This document shows, one piece after another, positions 44,065 through 52,471 of a stretch of 64,000 nt of DNA; position 1 is the stretch's first letter, and each line of letters opens with the position of its first letter. The notes under the pieces were generated by a model that was not told where the DNA came from, searched no databases, and was given only the letters and a program-made list of their open reading frames with translations. A program made the translations under genes and the position numbers. The stretch lies in NCBI RefSeq assembly GCF_034047335.1, contig NZ_CP139137.1, positions 2,480,001 to 2,544,000 of the forward strand, in the 5' to 3' direction. Source of the DNA: Chryseobacterium sp. JJR-5R (GTDB lineage Bacteria; Bacteroidota; Bacteroidia; Flavobacteriales; Weeksellaceae).

Positions 44065-44310
44065 GATTGGTTAGTTTTCAGAATTCAGTTTTGATTTAAA
44101 AAAGTTGAATATTATAGTCTGAATGTTATCTTTTAAATTATTGCTGACTTTTGAAGTTCACATTGTGTCAATCTTATACAACTTTTGTAAAGCTATTATA
44201 TTAGCATAAATTTTATCATTTTTTTAAGATTTTTATTTTAATAGCACAACTATTAAAATAAAACTTATCCGTTTGCTTTGATTAAAAAAACAAATCAAAT
44301 TAAAAGTTTT

Positions 44311-44839
44311 TTAAATTTCTCTAATAATTTTAGCAGGGTTTCCACCTACAATAGTATTTGGAGGAACATCCTTAATCACCACTGAACCTGCAGCTACTAT
44401 AGAATTGTCTCCGATTGTCACACCTCCAACTATAACTACATGACCTCCAATCCACACACTATTTCCTATATATTGGTGAAGCATGACCTGACTTATGCCT
44501 ATCTATTGGATTTATATTATGGCCTGCCGTATAAAGTCCTACATTTGGTGCAAGCAGGCAATTGTCTCCTATTCGAACTACAGCCATATCTAAAACTGTG
44601 AAATTATATCCAGCATAAAAATTTTTACCCACATGAATATTATATCCTAAGTCACAATGGAAATTATGCTCAATATTAATGCCTTCATTCAATGAACCTA
44701 ACAATTCAGTAAGTATTGAAATTTTTAAACTAGTATTATCATAATCAACTTGATTATATTTCTGAATTAACTTTCCTGCTTTCTTAAATTTTGTAGCCAA
44801 AGATGAATCATTTCTTTTATATTCTATTCTTTCGTCCAT
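44311..44839 (-). pseudogene. Sugar O-acetyltransferase (LacA/maltose acetyltransferase type), frameshifted
   Basis: From 44839 the frame encodes the usual start (DERIEYKRND), then hexapeptide repeats of the left-handed beta-helix (IHVGKNFYAGYNFTVLD, VRIGDNCLLAPNVGLYTAGH). It hits a stop just after SPIY. Two bases further into a TA-repeat the other frame continues as [40 protein letters not shown] and PAKIIREI, up to the stop at 44311. Joined, this is a normal enzyme of about 175 residues; the family uses acetyl-CoA to acetylate sugars. The change is a loss of TA from ATATATA. A sequencing error cannot be excluded. Confidence 0.82.
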
Positions 44840-44910
44840 ATAAATATTTTTTTTGAGATTATTTAATGACTAAATGATGATTATTTAGATGCTTATAAAA
44901 ACTGCTGTAT

Positions 44911-45783
44911 TTATAATTTTTTTCTTTTAAAATTCAAGTTGAGTTCAACGATTAGCATCGCACAGAAAATTAAGCTTCCACCTATAAAAATTTCTTTGTT
45001 AAAGGTTTCACCTAAAATAATTACTCCGGCAATTGTGGCGAAAATAGGTTCGAAAAGATATGTCATAGCCACTTTTTCCTCACTTAAATATCGCTGACCA
45101 ATATTTTGTACGGTGTACATAAATGCAGTTGCGAATAGTCCTGCAAATAAAACTCCGTTCCAAAAATCAAAATTCTTAGGAATCCAGACTGACTGACTAT
45201 CAAAAATGCCGAACATTCCGCTACCGATAGCACAAAACAGCATTAGAATGATGACACTGGGAATTGGATCAGCTTCTTTAGAGTATTTTCCGACTTGTAA
45301 AACGTAAAATGCAAAAGCAAATGCACACGCTACAATCCATAAATCTCCATAATTTAGAGAAAGACCGTCTTTGACAACGATTATATACAATCCGATTAAT
45401 GCCAAAACACAGGCAAGCCAGATTTTATTAGCAACCTTCTTTTTATAAACTGCAAATTTGAGAATTGGAATTAATAATACATCCATACCTGTAATAAATG
45501 CCGAGTTTGAAACCGTAGTATATTTAAGTCCTATTGATTGTAAAAAATTTCCAACAAGAAGGGGAATTCCGATTAAAAATCCGATTTTCACAGTTTTCTT
45601 GGAGATTTTCTTCAGGTGATTAAAAAATACAGTGCTGAGTACTACAAATGCAATTAGAAATTTATAAAAGAGAAAAATATATGGGGAGCCAGAACCTATT
45701 CCAACTTTAACGAAAGTAAAAGAAATTCCCCAAAAACCGGTTCCTGAAATTAAAAGCAGTAAAAATAGATGTTTTTTTTGCAT
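44911..45783 (-). CDS. EamA/DMT-family transporter
   Basis: I place the start at 45783 (MQKKHLFLLLLISGTGFWGI), which begins directly with the first membrane helix; the longer frame to 45861 adds 26 residues of poor quality. The 290-residue product has about ten hydrophobic helices in two EamA halves (GTGFWGISFTFVKVG and the second half ending VAGVIILGE-like, seen as ATIAGVIILGETFNKEIFIG). Substrates of such transporters range from amino acids to nucleotide precursors and cannot be predicted. It ends 71 bases before the acetyltransferase pseudogene. Confidence 0.85.
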   Translation of the reverse strand: MQKKHLFLLLLISGTGFWGISFTFVKVGIGSGSPYIFLFYKFLIAFVVLSTVFFNHLKKISKKTVKIGFLIGIPLLVGNFLQSIGLKYTTVSNSAFITGMDVLLIPILKFAVYKKKVANKIWLACVLALIGLYIIVVKDGLSLNYGDLWIVACAFAFAFYVLQVGKYSKEADPIPSVIILMLFCAIGSGMFGIFDSQSVWIPKNFDFWNGVLFAGLFATAFMYTVQNIGQRYLSEEKVAMTYLFEPIFATIAGVIILGETFNKEIFIGGSLIFCAMLIVELNLNFKRKKL

Positions 45784-45947
45784 ATCTAAATATTTTAAAT
45801 GAGTTTTACATTCAAATATTAGAGTATGCATTCTGATGCAAAGAAACACTACTATTCCCAATTTCTTCTCTAACGATGGAATAACAGCTAAAGTTTAATT
45901 TCTTATCCATTACAAAGATATTTTTTTTCTATGTATTTACAAAATAG

Positions 45948-47028
45948 GGTGACCGTTCAGATGTGGAGTTTCTAAAGTATTCCATGTTTGAACCGTTACC
46001 TTATTTTAATTAAAACCATATATAAAATTAAATATCTGAGCCTCCTTGAGCTTGGGACACTTTTATATTATTGTTTCTGTCAAAATATAAAGCAACAAAT
46101 TTTCAGATCACCTACCTAACTTAGATAAGATAAACATCTACTCTTCTTATTTTCATTCTTGGGAATTCCCCAGAAATAAATTCTTAATATCGCATCAGTA
46201 TATCTGTCTTTTTCACCTTTATTGATACTCTTTCTCCCTAATCTTTTTATATGAGTTCTTAAATCAGGAAATTTTCTCTCAATATGATTATTTTCTCTTC
46301 TTTTAGTATTATGAAGACGTTTAGGTATTAATTAGGATAGATATTCAGTCGATCAGTATATATCTTAACCGGATTGGCAAAAAGCAATGTATCTGTAACA
46401 CATTGTAGAGTCTTGGTAGTTCTTCTACCAAACTTATAATCAACTATTTTCTTGGTCTCTCGGCAATACGCTGCAACTACCCCAATATTCGTTACTTTTG
46501 TTCTTAGTGTAAGTTTTTAATTCATCAACTTCGATGGTAATTCCTTTAGGGATTGGAGGCTTAATTATGTTAGTCGATATGTTAAGGATTTTTTTGAGTA
46601 TTGTCGTTTTGCTTATACTAAGCAATCTACCTACTCCACTGATACCAACACTCTCTGTTATCAGTTGCTGTATATTATGATTAGTACTTCTATGATAAGT
46701 ATTATAGGAATAGTTGCCAATGAATTTCTTCTTACATCTTTTACATTGGTAACGTTGTTTATGTTGTGAAGCTTTTCCTGCCTTAATACAGTAACTGTAA
46801 TTACAATGAAAACAGCTATTTCGAAGTTTATCCATAAGGGTTCACACGATTTACCAACTCCACATCTGAACCGTCAGGCATACGAAAGTTCATTTCAGAG
46901 CCGTTATTTTACGATTTTAGCCGACAAAAATAAAAAAAGATGTATTATCATACATCTTTTTTTATTTTTTCGCATTAAGTTATCCATCAGCGAGTTAAGT
47001 TAAAAACTCCACATCTGAACCGTTACCC
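45948..47028. mobile_element. IS1-family element, degenerate, with multiple end copies
   Basis: The outer limits carry matching ends: GGTGACCGTTCAGATGTGGAG at the left is written here by its core GACCGTTCAGATGTGGAG (45951-45968), and AACTCCACATCTGAACCGTT at the right (47005-47024). Two further partial copies occur inside, at 45982-46000 (CCATGTTTGAACCGTTACC) and 46856-46874 just outside the transposase start. The inner right copy is at the usual distance from insA, so the outer one may be a second, nested end. I saw no clear target-site duplication. The element stops 13 bases before the terminator of the tRNA-Ser gene. Confidence 0.7.
46121..46835 (-). pseudogene. IS1-family transposase with two frameshifts
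   Basis: From 46835 the frame encodes an InsA-type zinc finger (CFHCNYSYCIKAGKAS, YQCKRCKKKF) and HTH, then EVDELKTYT. An extra G after NEYW shifts the frame (false end at 46440). The next frame reads VVAAYCRETKKIVDYKFG and ANPVKIYTDRLNIYP. A second shift leads to LIPKRLHNTKRRENNHIERK and RYTDAILRIYFWG, ending at 46121. The order and motifs are those of the InsB DDE domain in the single-frame IS1 variants found in Bacteroidota. Natural programmed frameshifting is unlikely because there are two shifts at different sites. Confidence 0.8.
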
Positions 47029-47040
47029 TAACGTAAAACA

Positions 47041-47074
47041 AAAAACGCTGTAAACATTGACGTTTACAGCGTTT
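47041..47074 (-). terminator. Terminator of tRNA-Ser
   Basis: AAAACGCTGTAAAC and GTTTACAGCGTTTT form a 14-base stem around an ATTGAC loop, followed by a T-rich tail on the minus strand. It lies 26 bases after the mature tRNA end. Confidence 0.85.
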
Positions 47075-47099
47075 TAGCTTATTTTAGTTTCTCTACCAG

Positions 47100-47184
47100 C
47101 GGAGAGAGAGGGATTCGAACCCCCGGACCTGTTACAGTCAATAGTTTTCAAGACTATCGCAATCGACCACTCTGCCATCTCTCC
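47100..47184 (-). tRNA. tRNA-Ser (anticodon UGA)
   Basis: The minus strand reads GGAGAGATGGCAGAGTGGTC at the 5' end, an anticodon loop CTTGAAAA with anticodon TGA, a long variable arm and the T-arm GGTTCGAATCC. The acceptor arms GGAGAGA and TCTCTCC pair fully, with G at position 73. At 85 bases without CCA it has the class II size expected for serine tRNAs. It decodes UCA. The gene is intact and marks the right border of the decayed zone. Confidence 0.95.
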
Positions 47185-47393
47185 AAAAACTCCGATGATA
47201 TCGCCGTTTTCAGTGGTGCAAATATACAACTATTTTTAATACCGACAAATATATTTTAAAGGCTGCGGAAAATTATGCCTTGTATTTTAGCGGTTAAAAA
47301 TATGTGTCCTTTACGGAAAACCGCAAAAATTCCTGTTGCAACATCGGTAATTTTAAAAAATAAAACAATTAACCAAAAAACAACAATCGTACT

Positions 47394-47564
47394 ATGGGAT
47401 GGAGTTATAGAAAAAGGATCCGGCTGATGTCCGGTGTTCACTTGAATATCAGCTGGAAAGGGGTCAATACCACCATTGGCAGGCGGGGTGCTAGTGTCAA
47501 TTTCAGTTCAAGAGGCACGCGGATCAATAACAATTGGGTGAGCCTCTTTAAAAAGCTGTTCTAG
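47394..47564 (+). CDS. DUF4236 small protein
   Basis: ATG at 47394 opens a 56-codon frame: MGWSYRKRIRLMSGVHLNIS, then GVNTTIGRRGASVNFSSRGT. This is the DUF4236 signature (W-FRKRI---GVHLNLS-GVS-SIG-RGAS). The function of the family is unknown; it often accompanies phage or stress genes and can be fused to other domains. The protein is basic and ends in NNNWVSLFKKLF. It lies between the tRNA gene and the 598-residue gene, pointing toward the latter. A hairpin (47584-47611) separates the convergent genes. Confidence 0.8.
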   Translation: MGWSYRKRIRLMSGVHLNISWKGVNTTIGRRGASVNFSSRGTRINNNWVSLFKKLF

Positions 47565-47583
47565 CCGAAGGTTTCATAACAGA

Positions 47584-47611
47584 GGCCGCCGTCACGGTTT
47601 GTAAGGCGGCC
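47584..47611. terminator. Hairpin between convergent genes
   Basis: GGCCGCC and GGCGGCC enclose a 14-base loop, and TTTTCTT follows on the plus strand after seven bases. It is placed to stop transcripts of both the DUF4236 gene and the 598-residue gene; the T tract is weak. Confidence 0.45.
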
Positions 47612-47626
47612 CTGTAAGATTTTCTT

Positions 47627-49423
47627 CTAATTACCGGGGATTTCAATTTCCGATATGATCAGCCTGCCCTGTTCCAGTTGCTGACTGATACTGGAATCTT
47701 TCCTGAAGAAATCGGTTTCCCGGAAAAGGGTTTCATAATAAACGATTCCCTGCAGAAGGTTATCCTTAAAGGTCTTCCATTTCTTTATCTGCGCATTGGT
47801 AAGCATTCCTGAAAAGTCCTGTACTTCTTTTTTAAGGTGCTCCACATACATTTTCAGTTCATTGATAAACATATGGGGACGGTTATTATCCGGAAGGATA
47901 TTTTTATTTCCGTAAATATGCTGTACCATTTCCGAAAGGGAAACTTCTTTATCAAAAAATGCCAAATTAGGCCCCGGACAGATCACCACGCCCTGTTTTT
48001 CTCCTTTAACAGGAAGGTTCTGTTCCATATAGGCGGCGTTGACCAATCCCACACAGAGACAGGCTTTTTCAGTAATAGCTTCCTTTCTTTTCTGGAATAC
48101 CTCCTCGGTTATGCTTTCTTTCTCAGCATCCAGTTCCATGAATTTGATGTCCTGGTATTTTTTTGATGCGGTACATATGCCTTCCGGTGAATACTCCCTG
48201 CTTAAAGCCAGGAATTTTTTAGGGCATGAGCTTCCGTACCGGTTTCTTTTCTCCTTTTCATGCCTGATGATTTCATTGGATGTTCCTTTTACAGTATTGA
48301 AAGGCACACCCAAAGGCGAAAGGTTGCTGAGGTAAAAGTCCGCTTCTTTTGACTGCACAAGCAGCTCCCTCGTTTCACGGTCAACGGACGTGGCTTCCGG
48401 CACCAGCAGGAACGGAGATCCCCAGCCGATACTTTCAATATCATAAGTTTTCAAAAGGAAATCATGTTCTTCGGAAGTCCCCACGCCGCCCTGAACGGTT
48501 ATTTTCATCTCCGGAGGTACAGAAACGGGATATTTCTGTTTCTGTTCCAAAGCTTTGGCCATCAGATCATAGGCAGACCGGATCAGCTCGTTTTTCTTCT
48601 GTTTGAATTCTTCCAGGATGGTCCCTAAAAGCAACCCTTCCGTAGCAAAAGCATGACCGCCGCAGTTCAGCCCGGATTCGATCCTGTATTCGGAAACCCA
48701 AAGCCCTTTTTTAGCCAGGAAATTCCCCTGGACTATTGCGGAACGAAAATCACTCACTTTCAGGATAATTTTTTTCTTCAGGATTCCGTTACTATCAGGG
48801 AAAAAATCAGCAAACTCTTCGAGGTAGCTATACAATCGGGGATTCATTCCTGCAGAAAGCACCACGGATGAAGACAGCCTGCTGTTGGCAAATCCGCGTA
48901 AGGAGGCATGGGCATCGTTGTAGATCACCGGCAGGGGCTCGCTGTTCTTAAAGTTATCTTTATCCACCTTCGTCATGATGTTGACATCGATATTTCCAGG
49001 CGAAAGATGCTTTTCAATAAAGTTTCTCACGGAGGCAACGGTAGGGTTCTGGTCAAGCATATTCTTCAGGCCGGCTTTCACCTCTGACGTATTGGGAAGC
49101 ATATCCGTGAAATTCCTGAGTGCGGCTGCATTCCTGGAGATTTCTTCTTTAAACGCCTCGAATTTTTCATTCACAATATCATCTACCATGTCCAGATAGG
49201 CGGTAATCCTTTTGGCGCGGTAGTCATCAACCCTGTCGGAAATACTCAAATCTCCGAGATTGAACTTTTTACTGTAAAAGTTTTTCATTTTCTCTATAAT
49301 CTCATCATCAATTATAGAAATTACGGAAGAGATTCCGTACTGTGCCACACGGATAGGGCTGTCTATCGTGTAAGCCAATCCCATAACGGGAATATGGAAA
49401 TTGTGCAAAGGTTTTTTGATCAT
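47627..49423 (-). CDS. Conserved 598-residue protein of unknown function, possible TIM-barrel FMN-type enzyme
   Basis: I do not recognise a named family. The start (PVMGLAYTIDSPIRVAQYGI) resembles the opening of nitronate monooxygenase/FabK-type barrels, and later ESGLNCGGHAFATEGLLLG and ITVQGGVGTSEEHDFLLKTY look like phosphate- or flavin-binding loops of such barrels. Five cysteine sites (LNCGG, SSCPKK, GICTAS, ACLCVG, VVICPG) could hold a metal or iron-sulfur cluster. No signal peptide, so cytoplasmic. It stands alone, convergent with the DUF4236 gene and 242 bases from the SDR gene. The FMN idea is an inference from short motifs only. Confidence 0.7.
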   Translation of the reverse strand: MIKKPLHNFHIPVMGLAYTIDSPIRVAQYGISSVISIIDDEIIEKMKNFYSKKFNLGDLSISDRVDDYRAKRITAYLDMVDDIVNEKFEAFKEEISRNAAALRNFTDMLPNTSEVKAGLKNMLDQNPTVASVRNFIEKHLSPGNIDVNIMTKVDKDNFKNSEPLPVIYNDAHASLRGFANSRLSSSVVLSAGMNPRLYSYLEEFADFFPDSNGILKKKIILKVSDFRSAIVQGNFLAKKGLWVSEYRIESGLNCGGHAFATEGLLLGTILEEFKQKKNELIRSAYDLMAKALEQKQKYPVSVPPEMKITVQGGVGTSEEHDFLLKTYDIESIGWGSPFLLVPEATSVDRETRELLVQSKEADFYLSNLSPLGVPFNTVKGTSNEIIRHEKEKRNRYGSSCPKKFLALSREYSPEGICTASKKYQDIKFMELDAEKESITEEVFQKRKEAITEKACLCVGLVNAAYMEQNLPVKGEKQGVVICPGPNLAFFDKEVSLSEMVQHIYGNKNILPDNNRPHMFINELKMYVEHLKKEVQDFSGMLTNAQIKKWKTFKDNLLQGIVYYETLFRETDFFRKDSSISQQLEQGRLIISEIEIPGN

Positions 49424-49580
49424 TTTTTATTTTGATTAAATAATGTAATGTCTTTTCCTCTAAATTCCCATCAATTCATTCACTGGTACAAAAATATCCG
49501 TTTTAAATGAATTATGCATTAAATAAGAGATGAATTTCTTAAATGATGCAGAAAATCACGTTTTTGGACTTCCTTTAAAA

Positions 49581-49617
49581 AAAGTTCCGGGCAAATCGAA
49601 GATTTGCCCGGAACTTT
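49581..49617 (-). terminator. Terminator of the SDR gene
   Basis: A 17-base perfect stem (AAAGTTCCGGGCAAATC with its complement) around a GAA loop is followed by a T run on the minus strand, 49 bases after the SDR stop. Confidence 0.85.
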
Positions 49618-49665
49618 CGGTGTTATTTATAATCAGAAAAGCATTGGGTCACACTACAACTGTCA

Positions 49666-50664
49666 TTATGATTTATTTCCTGAAGATTTTGATTTAAGCA
49701 GCATAAAAGCAAGTCCTAACCCAAGCCCGGCAAGTGCAGCCATCCTTGTTTTTCTGGATACTGCCGGGAGGATCGTTTCTCCATAAATTCTGTGGGGGTT
49801 CGGTGAAGGCTGTAGGATATTCCCGGTATCAGACGGTGCATTTTTAAGCTTCATCATCAGCCTCATGCCTGCAGAAGCAGTATTAATGACCGGTTTAGGA
49901 AATAATTTATAGGCCGTAGTAAGGATTTTTGACATGGCATCCGGGAACGTTTCTTTCCGCGGGTGCTTGGCCAGTTCCACAAACTTGGCAGCCGTGTCCC
50001 GCGGATCTGCTGCAAATGGTGGGACTTTAAAATCCAGCCCTGAAAATTTAGCCGAATGCATATTTCCCGTAGAACGCTGGATCTGCGGATAAACGTTGCA
50101 GATATGGACATCAGGAAAATCTGAAATCTCCCCGTGAAGGCATTCCATCATCCCGCGGATCCCGAATTTTGTCGAGGAATACACGGCACTGTACGGAGCC
50201 GGCATAAAGCCCCCGATGGAAATATTATTGATCAGAATACCTTCTTTCTGGTTTTTAAAGATCGGCAGTGCAGTGTATGCTCCGTGCATATACCCGAAAA
50301 GATTGGTTTTAATTACCTGCTCGTTCAGATCCATCGGGATTTCTTCAAACTTGCCGCTTGCCATTACCCCTGCATTATTCACCCAGATATCTATCCTGCC
50401 GTTAAACTGCATGGCTTTATTGGCTAAGTTCTGCATCTCGGATGCAACGGATACATCAGTAGGGACACCCAATGCTGCCACTCCCAGATCCCTGCACAGG
50501 GCAACGGTTTCGTCCAGCGCCTCTTTGCCTCTTGCTGCCACAACAACCGTACAGCCTTCCAGGGCAAAAGCTTCGGCAACGGCCCTTCCTACTCCACTGC
50601 TTCCTCCTGTAATGACCACTGTTTTTCCTTCAAGGGTTCTTTCAATACTATGGTCTGATTTCAT
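49666..50664 (-). CDS. Short-chain dehydrogenase/reductase with C-terminal hydrophobic tail
   Basis: The 332-residue protein shows the SDR cofactor site TGGSSGVGRAVAEAF (about 20-34), NNAG at about 94, and the catalytic YSSTK with the preceding serine in NISIGG. The C-terminal 80 residues are an extension beyond a classical SDR, ending with a hydrophobic segment (MAALAGLGLGLAFMLL) and basic KSKSSGNKS, so the enzyme may be membrane-attached. Similar proteins are annotated as general SDRs; the substrate is unknown. It has its own terminator and no close operon partner. Confidence 0.85.
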   Translation of the reverse strand: MKSDHSIERTLEGKTVVITGGSSGVGRAVAEAFALEGCTVVVAARGKEALDETVALCRDLGVAALGVPTDVSVASEMQNLANKAMQFNGRIDIWVNNAGVMASGKFEEIPMDLNEQVIKTNLFGYMHGAYTALPIFKNQKEGILINNISIGGFMPAPYSAVYSSTKFGIRGMMECLHGEISDFPDVHICNVYPQIQRSTGNMHSAKFSGLDFKVPPFAADPRDTAAKFVELAKHPRKETFPDAMSKILTTAYKLFPKPVINTASAGMRLMMKLKNAPSDTGNILQPSPNPHRIYGETILPAVSRKTRMAALAGLGLGLAFMLLKSKSSGNKS

Positions 50665-50805
50665 TTTGCTAATATTTTATTGGTTTGTATTTAGATTAAC
50701 CTATTATTATGCCACAGGGACGCTTTGTATTTAATCTTTTGATTAATGGTAAAAAGAGGTTTACTGCGGTCAGGATTATGGAATTGCCTGATAAAACAGG
50801 CATCG

Positions 50806-50834
50806 TAAAAAAATCCCCTTGTTATAAAGGGGAT
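50806..50834 (-). terminator. Terminator of the 81-residue gene
   Basis: ATCCCCTT and AAGGGGAT pair around a six-base loop with a seven-base T run on the minus strand, 14 bases after the stop at 50848. Confidence 0.85.
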
Positions 50835-50847
50835 CTGATTTAATGTA

Positions 50848-51093
50848 TTATTCGCCGAAGGTTACTTTGCTGTCGAAGAGCAGCCTTCCGTTAAAAGGTT
50901 CGCTCCAGAAGATTTCCACATAATCGTCGTTACGGTGTATGTTGGCCATCACGACTTCATGCTCACCGGAATCATCAATCCGTTCTACCGTAAGGTCTGA
51001 ACCGATCCCGATTTCGTCTTTACGGAACTGCAGCTTATAATCTTCCGCGTCGCCTTTTATAAAATCTTCTTTTCTAAAACTTTTTTCTGCCAT
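50848..51093 (-). CDS. Small acidic hypothetical protein
   Basis: The 81-residue product (MAEKSFRKEDFIKGDAEDYK start, SKVTFGE end) is charged and beta-strand rich, without signal peptide or cysteine. I recognise no family. The frame has its own terminator directly downstream and coding-like composition, which supports a real gene. Nothing in the context suggests a pathway. Confidence 0.65.
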   Translation of the reverse strand: MAEKSFRKEDFIKGDAEDYKLQFRKDEIGIGSDLTVERIDDSGEHEVVMANIHRNDDYVEIFWSEPFNGRLLFDSKVTFGE

Positions 51094-51432
51094 GATGTTA
51101 TTCTTTTATGTGTAAGAGATATACAGAATAAACTGTGCCAGAATTAAAAACTATTAAATTTTATTAAAAAATCTTAATTTTTCTTAATCACAAAGGTATA
51201 TTTATAAATTGGCACAATATTTTAATAATGATAAGTACTCATGTTTAATTTGAGTTTTCATGGTTATTAGTTTTTATCCTCAGATCCTATCTGAGGATTT
51301 TTTTATGAATTAATATCGAACTCTGTTTAACTATATAATACCTTTAAGAGGCTATGCATGTACATCTGCCGGGCCTAAGCGATCAATAAGAATTTATTTT
51401 TTGAATCTGTTTCACAGGACGTTTATGTAAAT
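51094..51432. other. Intergenic region with an orphan terminator
   Basis: No gene is seen. A clean intrinsic terminator on the plus strand (51279-51306) lacks any coding frame upstream, so a short untranslated RNA of about 80-120 bases could end there. A weak TATATTTAT at about 51197 might be part of a promoter. The rest is AT-rich without structure. Confidence 0.4.
51279..51306 (+). terminator. Orphan intrinsic terminator
   Basis: ATCCTCAGAT and ATCTGAGGAT pair, followed by TTTTTTT on the plus strand. No plus-strand gene lies upstream. Confidence 0.75.
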
Positions 51433-51458
51433 AAAAAAACAGCCTGTGAAAGCTGTTT
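51433..51458 (-). terminator. Terminator of the 72-residue gene
   Basis: AACAGC and GCTGTT pair with a seven-base loop and a run of seven T on the minus strand, 43 bases past the stop at 51501. Confidence 0.75.
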
Positions 51459-51500
51459 GTATGTATCTTGTTTAATGAGCAGGCAATTTATAAAAGTACA

Positions 51501-51719
51501 CTATACTGCATATGCCCCTTTGTTCTGGAATACATTGATTCCCTCCACCTTATTGTTCATTGTATTATAAATCATTTCTACCGTAAAATGGGAAACTTCG
51601 TACAGCACATATTTTATTGTATTGATTGTTCTTTCATTCATCACACGCCCCTGGTTCATCACCAAACTGCACTGATCCTGATCCGGCATATTTTTAAAAT
51701 CGTAATAAGAAATATTCAT
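51501..51719 (-). CDS. Small hypothetical protein
   Basis: The 72-residue frame (MNISYYDFKNMPDQDQCSLV start) has no known domain. Support comes from its own terminator and from clean boundaries with neighbours. It has one cysteine, no signal peptide and a mixed charge. The function is unknown. Confidence 0.55.
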   Translation of the reverse strand: MNISYYDFKNMPDQDQCSLVMNQGRVMNERTINTIKYVLYEVSHFTVEMIYNTMNNKVEGINVFQNKGAYAV

Positions 51720-51826
51720 AGCTGCTGTATTTTAACACTTTCTTTTAGATATACACAATTTCTTTGCCAACTTATGTTAAAATGATTAATTATTTATGTT
51801 CTTAATAAAAATAATCCATTATCGTA

Positions 51827-52459
51827 TTATTCTCGGATTTCTGAAATTTCACGGATCATCCTGAATGTAATATTAATCCCCGGTTCCTGTATATTTTCAG
51901 ACTTTGACATGCGGTGCTCCCAGTGTATCTGCAGGCCGCCTTTCATGATCAGGAGTGAGCCATGCTGAAGCGGCAGGCTGTATTTCTTTTTGCGGTCATC
52001 AAATTTCCTGAAATCAAAATCCCTCACCTGCCCCAGGTTTACGGAAGCCAAAACCGGACAGTCCCCCAATTCACTTTCTTTATCCCGTTTCCACGCTGCC
52101 GAATCATTTCCGTCGCGGTATAAATTCAGCAGCGCAGTATTAAAATGGTATCCGGTAGCTTTTTCAATCTTTTTCTTCAGATTCAGCAGTTCGGGGGACC
52201 ACTGATTCACCATAAATTCATTTCCCCCAAGATGATAGGATTTGCTTCCATCGCCGTACCATGCCGTTAAGCGCGGAGCCCGGACCTCCTTATCGTAAGT
52301 CTTTTGAATATTCTTATCCTTCTTCCAGGGCGTGGCATCCATGAGTTTCTGCAGGAGCTTGCCGGCTTTTTTCTCGTCTAAAAAATCTGCGGTATACTCC
52401 AGCAGTTCTTCGGGGAAACGGTAATATTCATCTGGATTAAATAAGGTCAACTGATTCAT
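51827..52459 (-). CDS. alkB: AlkB-like 2-oxoglutarate/Fe(II) dioxygenase, one iron ligand missing
   Basis: The 210-residue protein aligns with the bacterial and human AlkB/ALKBH2 group: LNLYRDGNDSAAW, then ELGDCPVLASVNLG, LQHGSLLIMKGGLQIHWEHR and the oxoglutarate-binding INITFRMI. These enzymes oxidatively remove methyl groups from damaged bases. However, the HxD iron motif after DSAAW reads KRD instead of HxD; the codon is AAA, two changes from CAC. The aspartate and the distal histidine of HWEH remain. The protein may be inactive, may bind iron differently, or the residue may be a sequencing problem. It starts 13 bases after the stop of the AsmA gene. Confidence 0.82.
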   Translation of the reverse strand: MNQLTLFNPDEYYRFPEELLEYTADFLDEKKAGKLLQKLMDATPWKKDKNIQKTYDKEVRAPRLTAWYGDGSKSYHLGGNEFMVNQWSPELLNLKKKIEKATGYHFNTALLNLYRDGNDSAAWKRDKESELGDCPVLASVNLGQVRDFDFRKFDDRKKKYSLPLQHGSLLIMKGGLQIHWEHRMSKSENIQEPGINITFRMIREISEIRE

Positions 52460-52471
52460 CTTGCTTTACCT

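Noticed and set aside
46121-46835. Programmed ribosomal frameshift in the IS1-type transposase
   Set aside because: Two shifts at different places, one with an in-frame stop between, fit decay better than a single slippery site.
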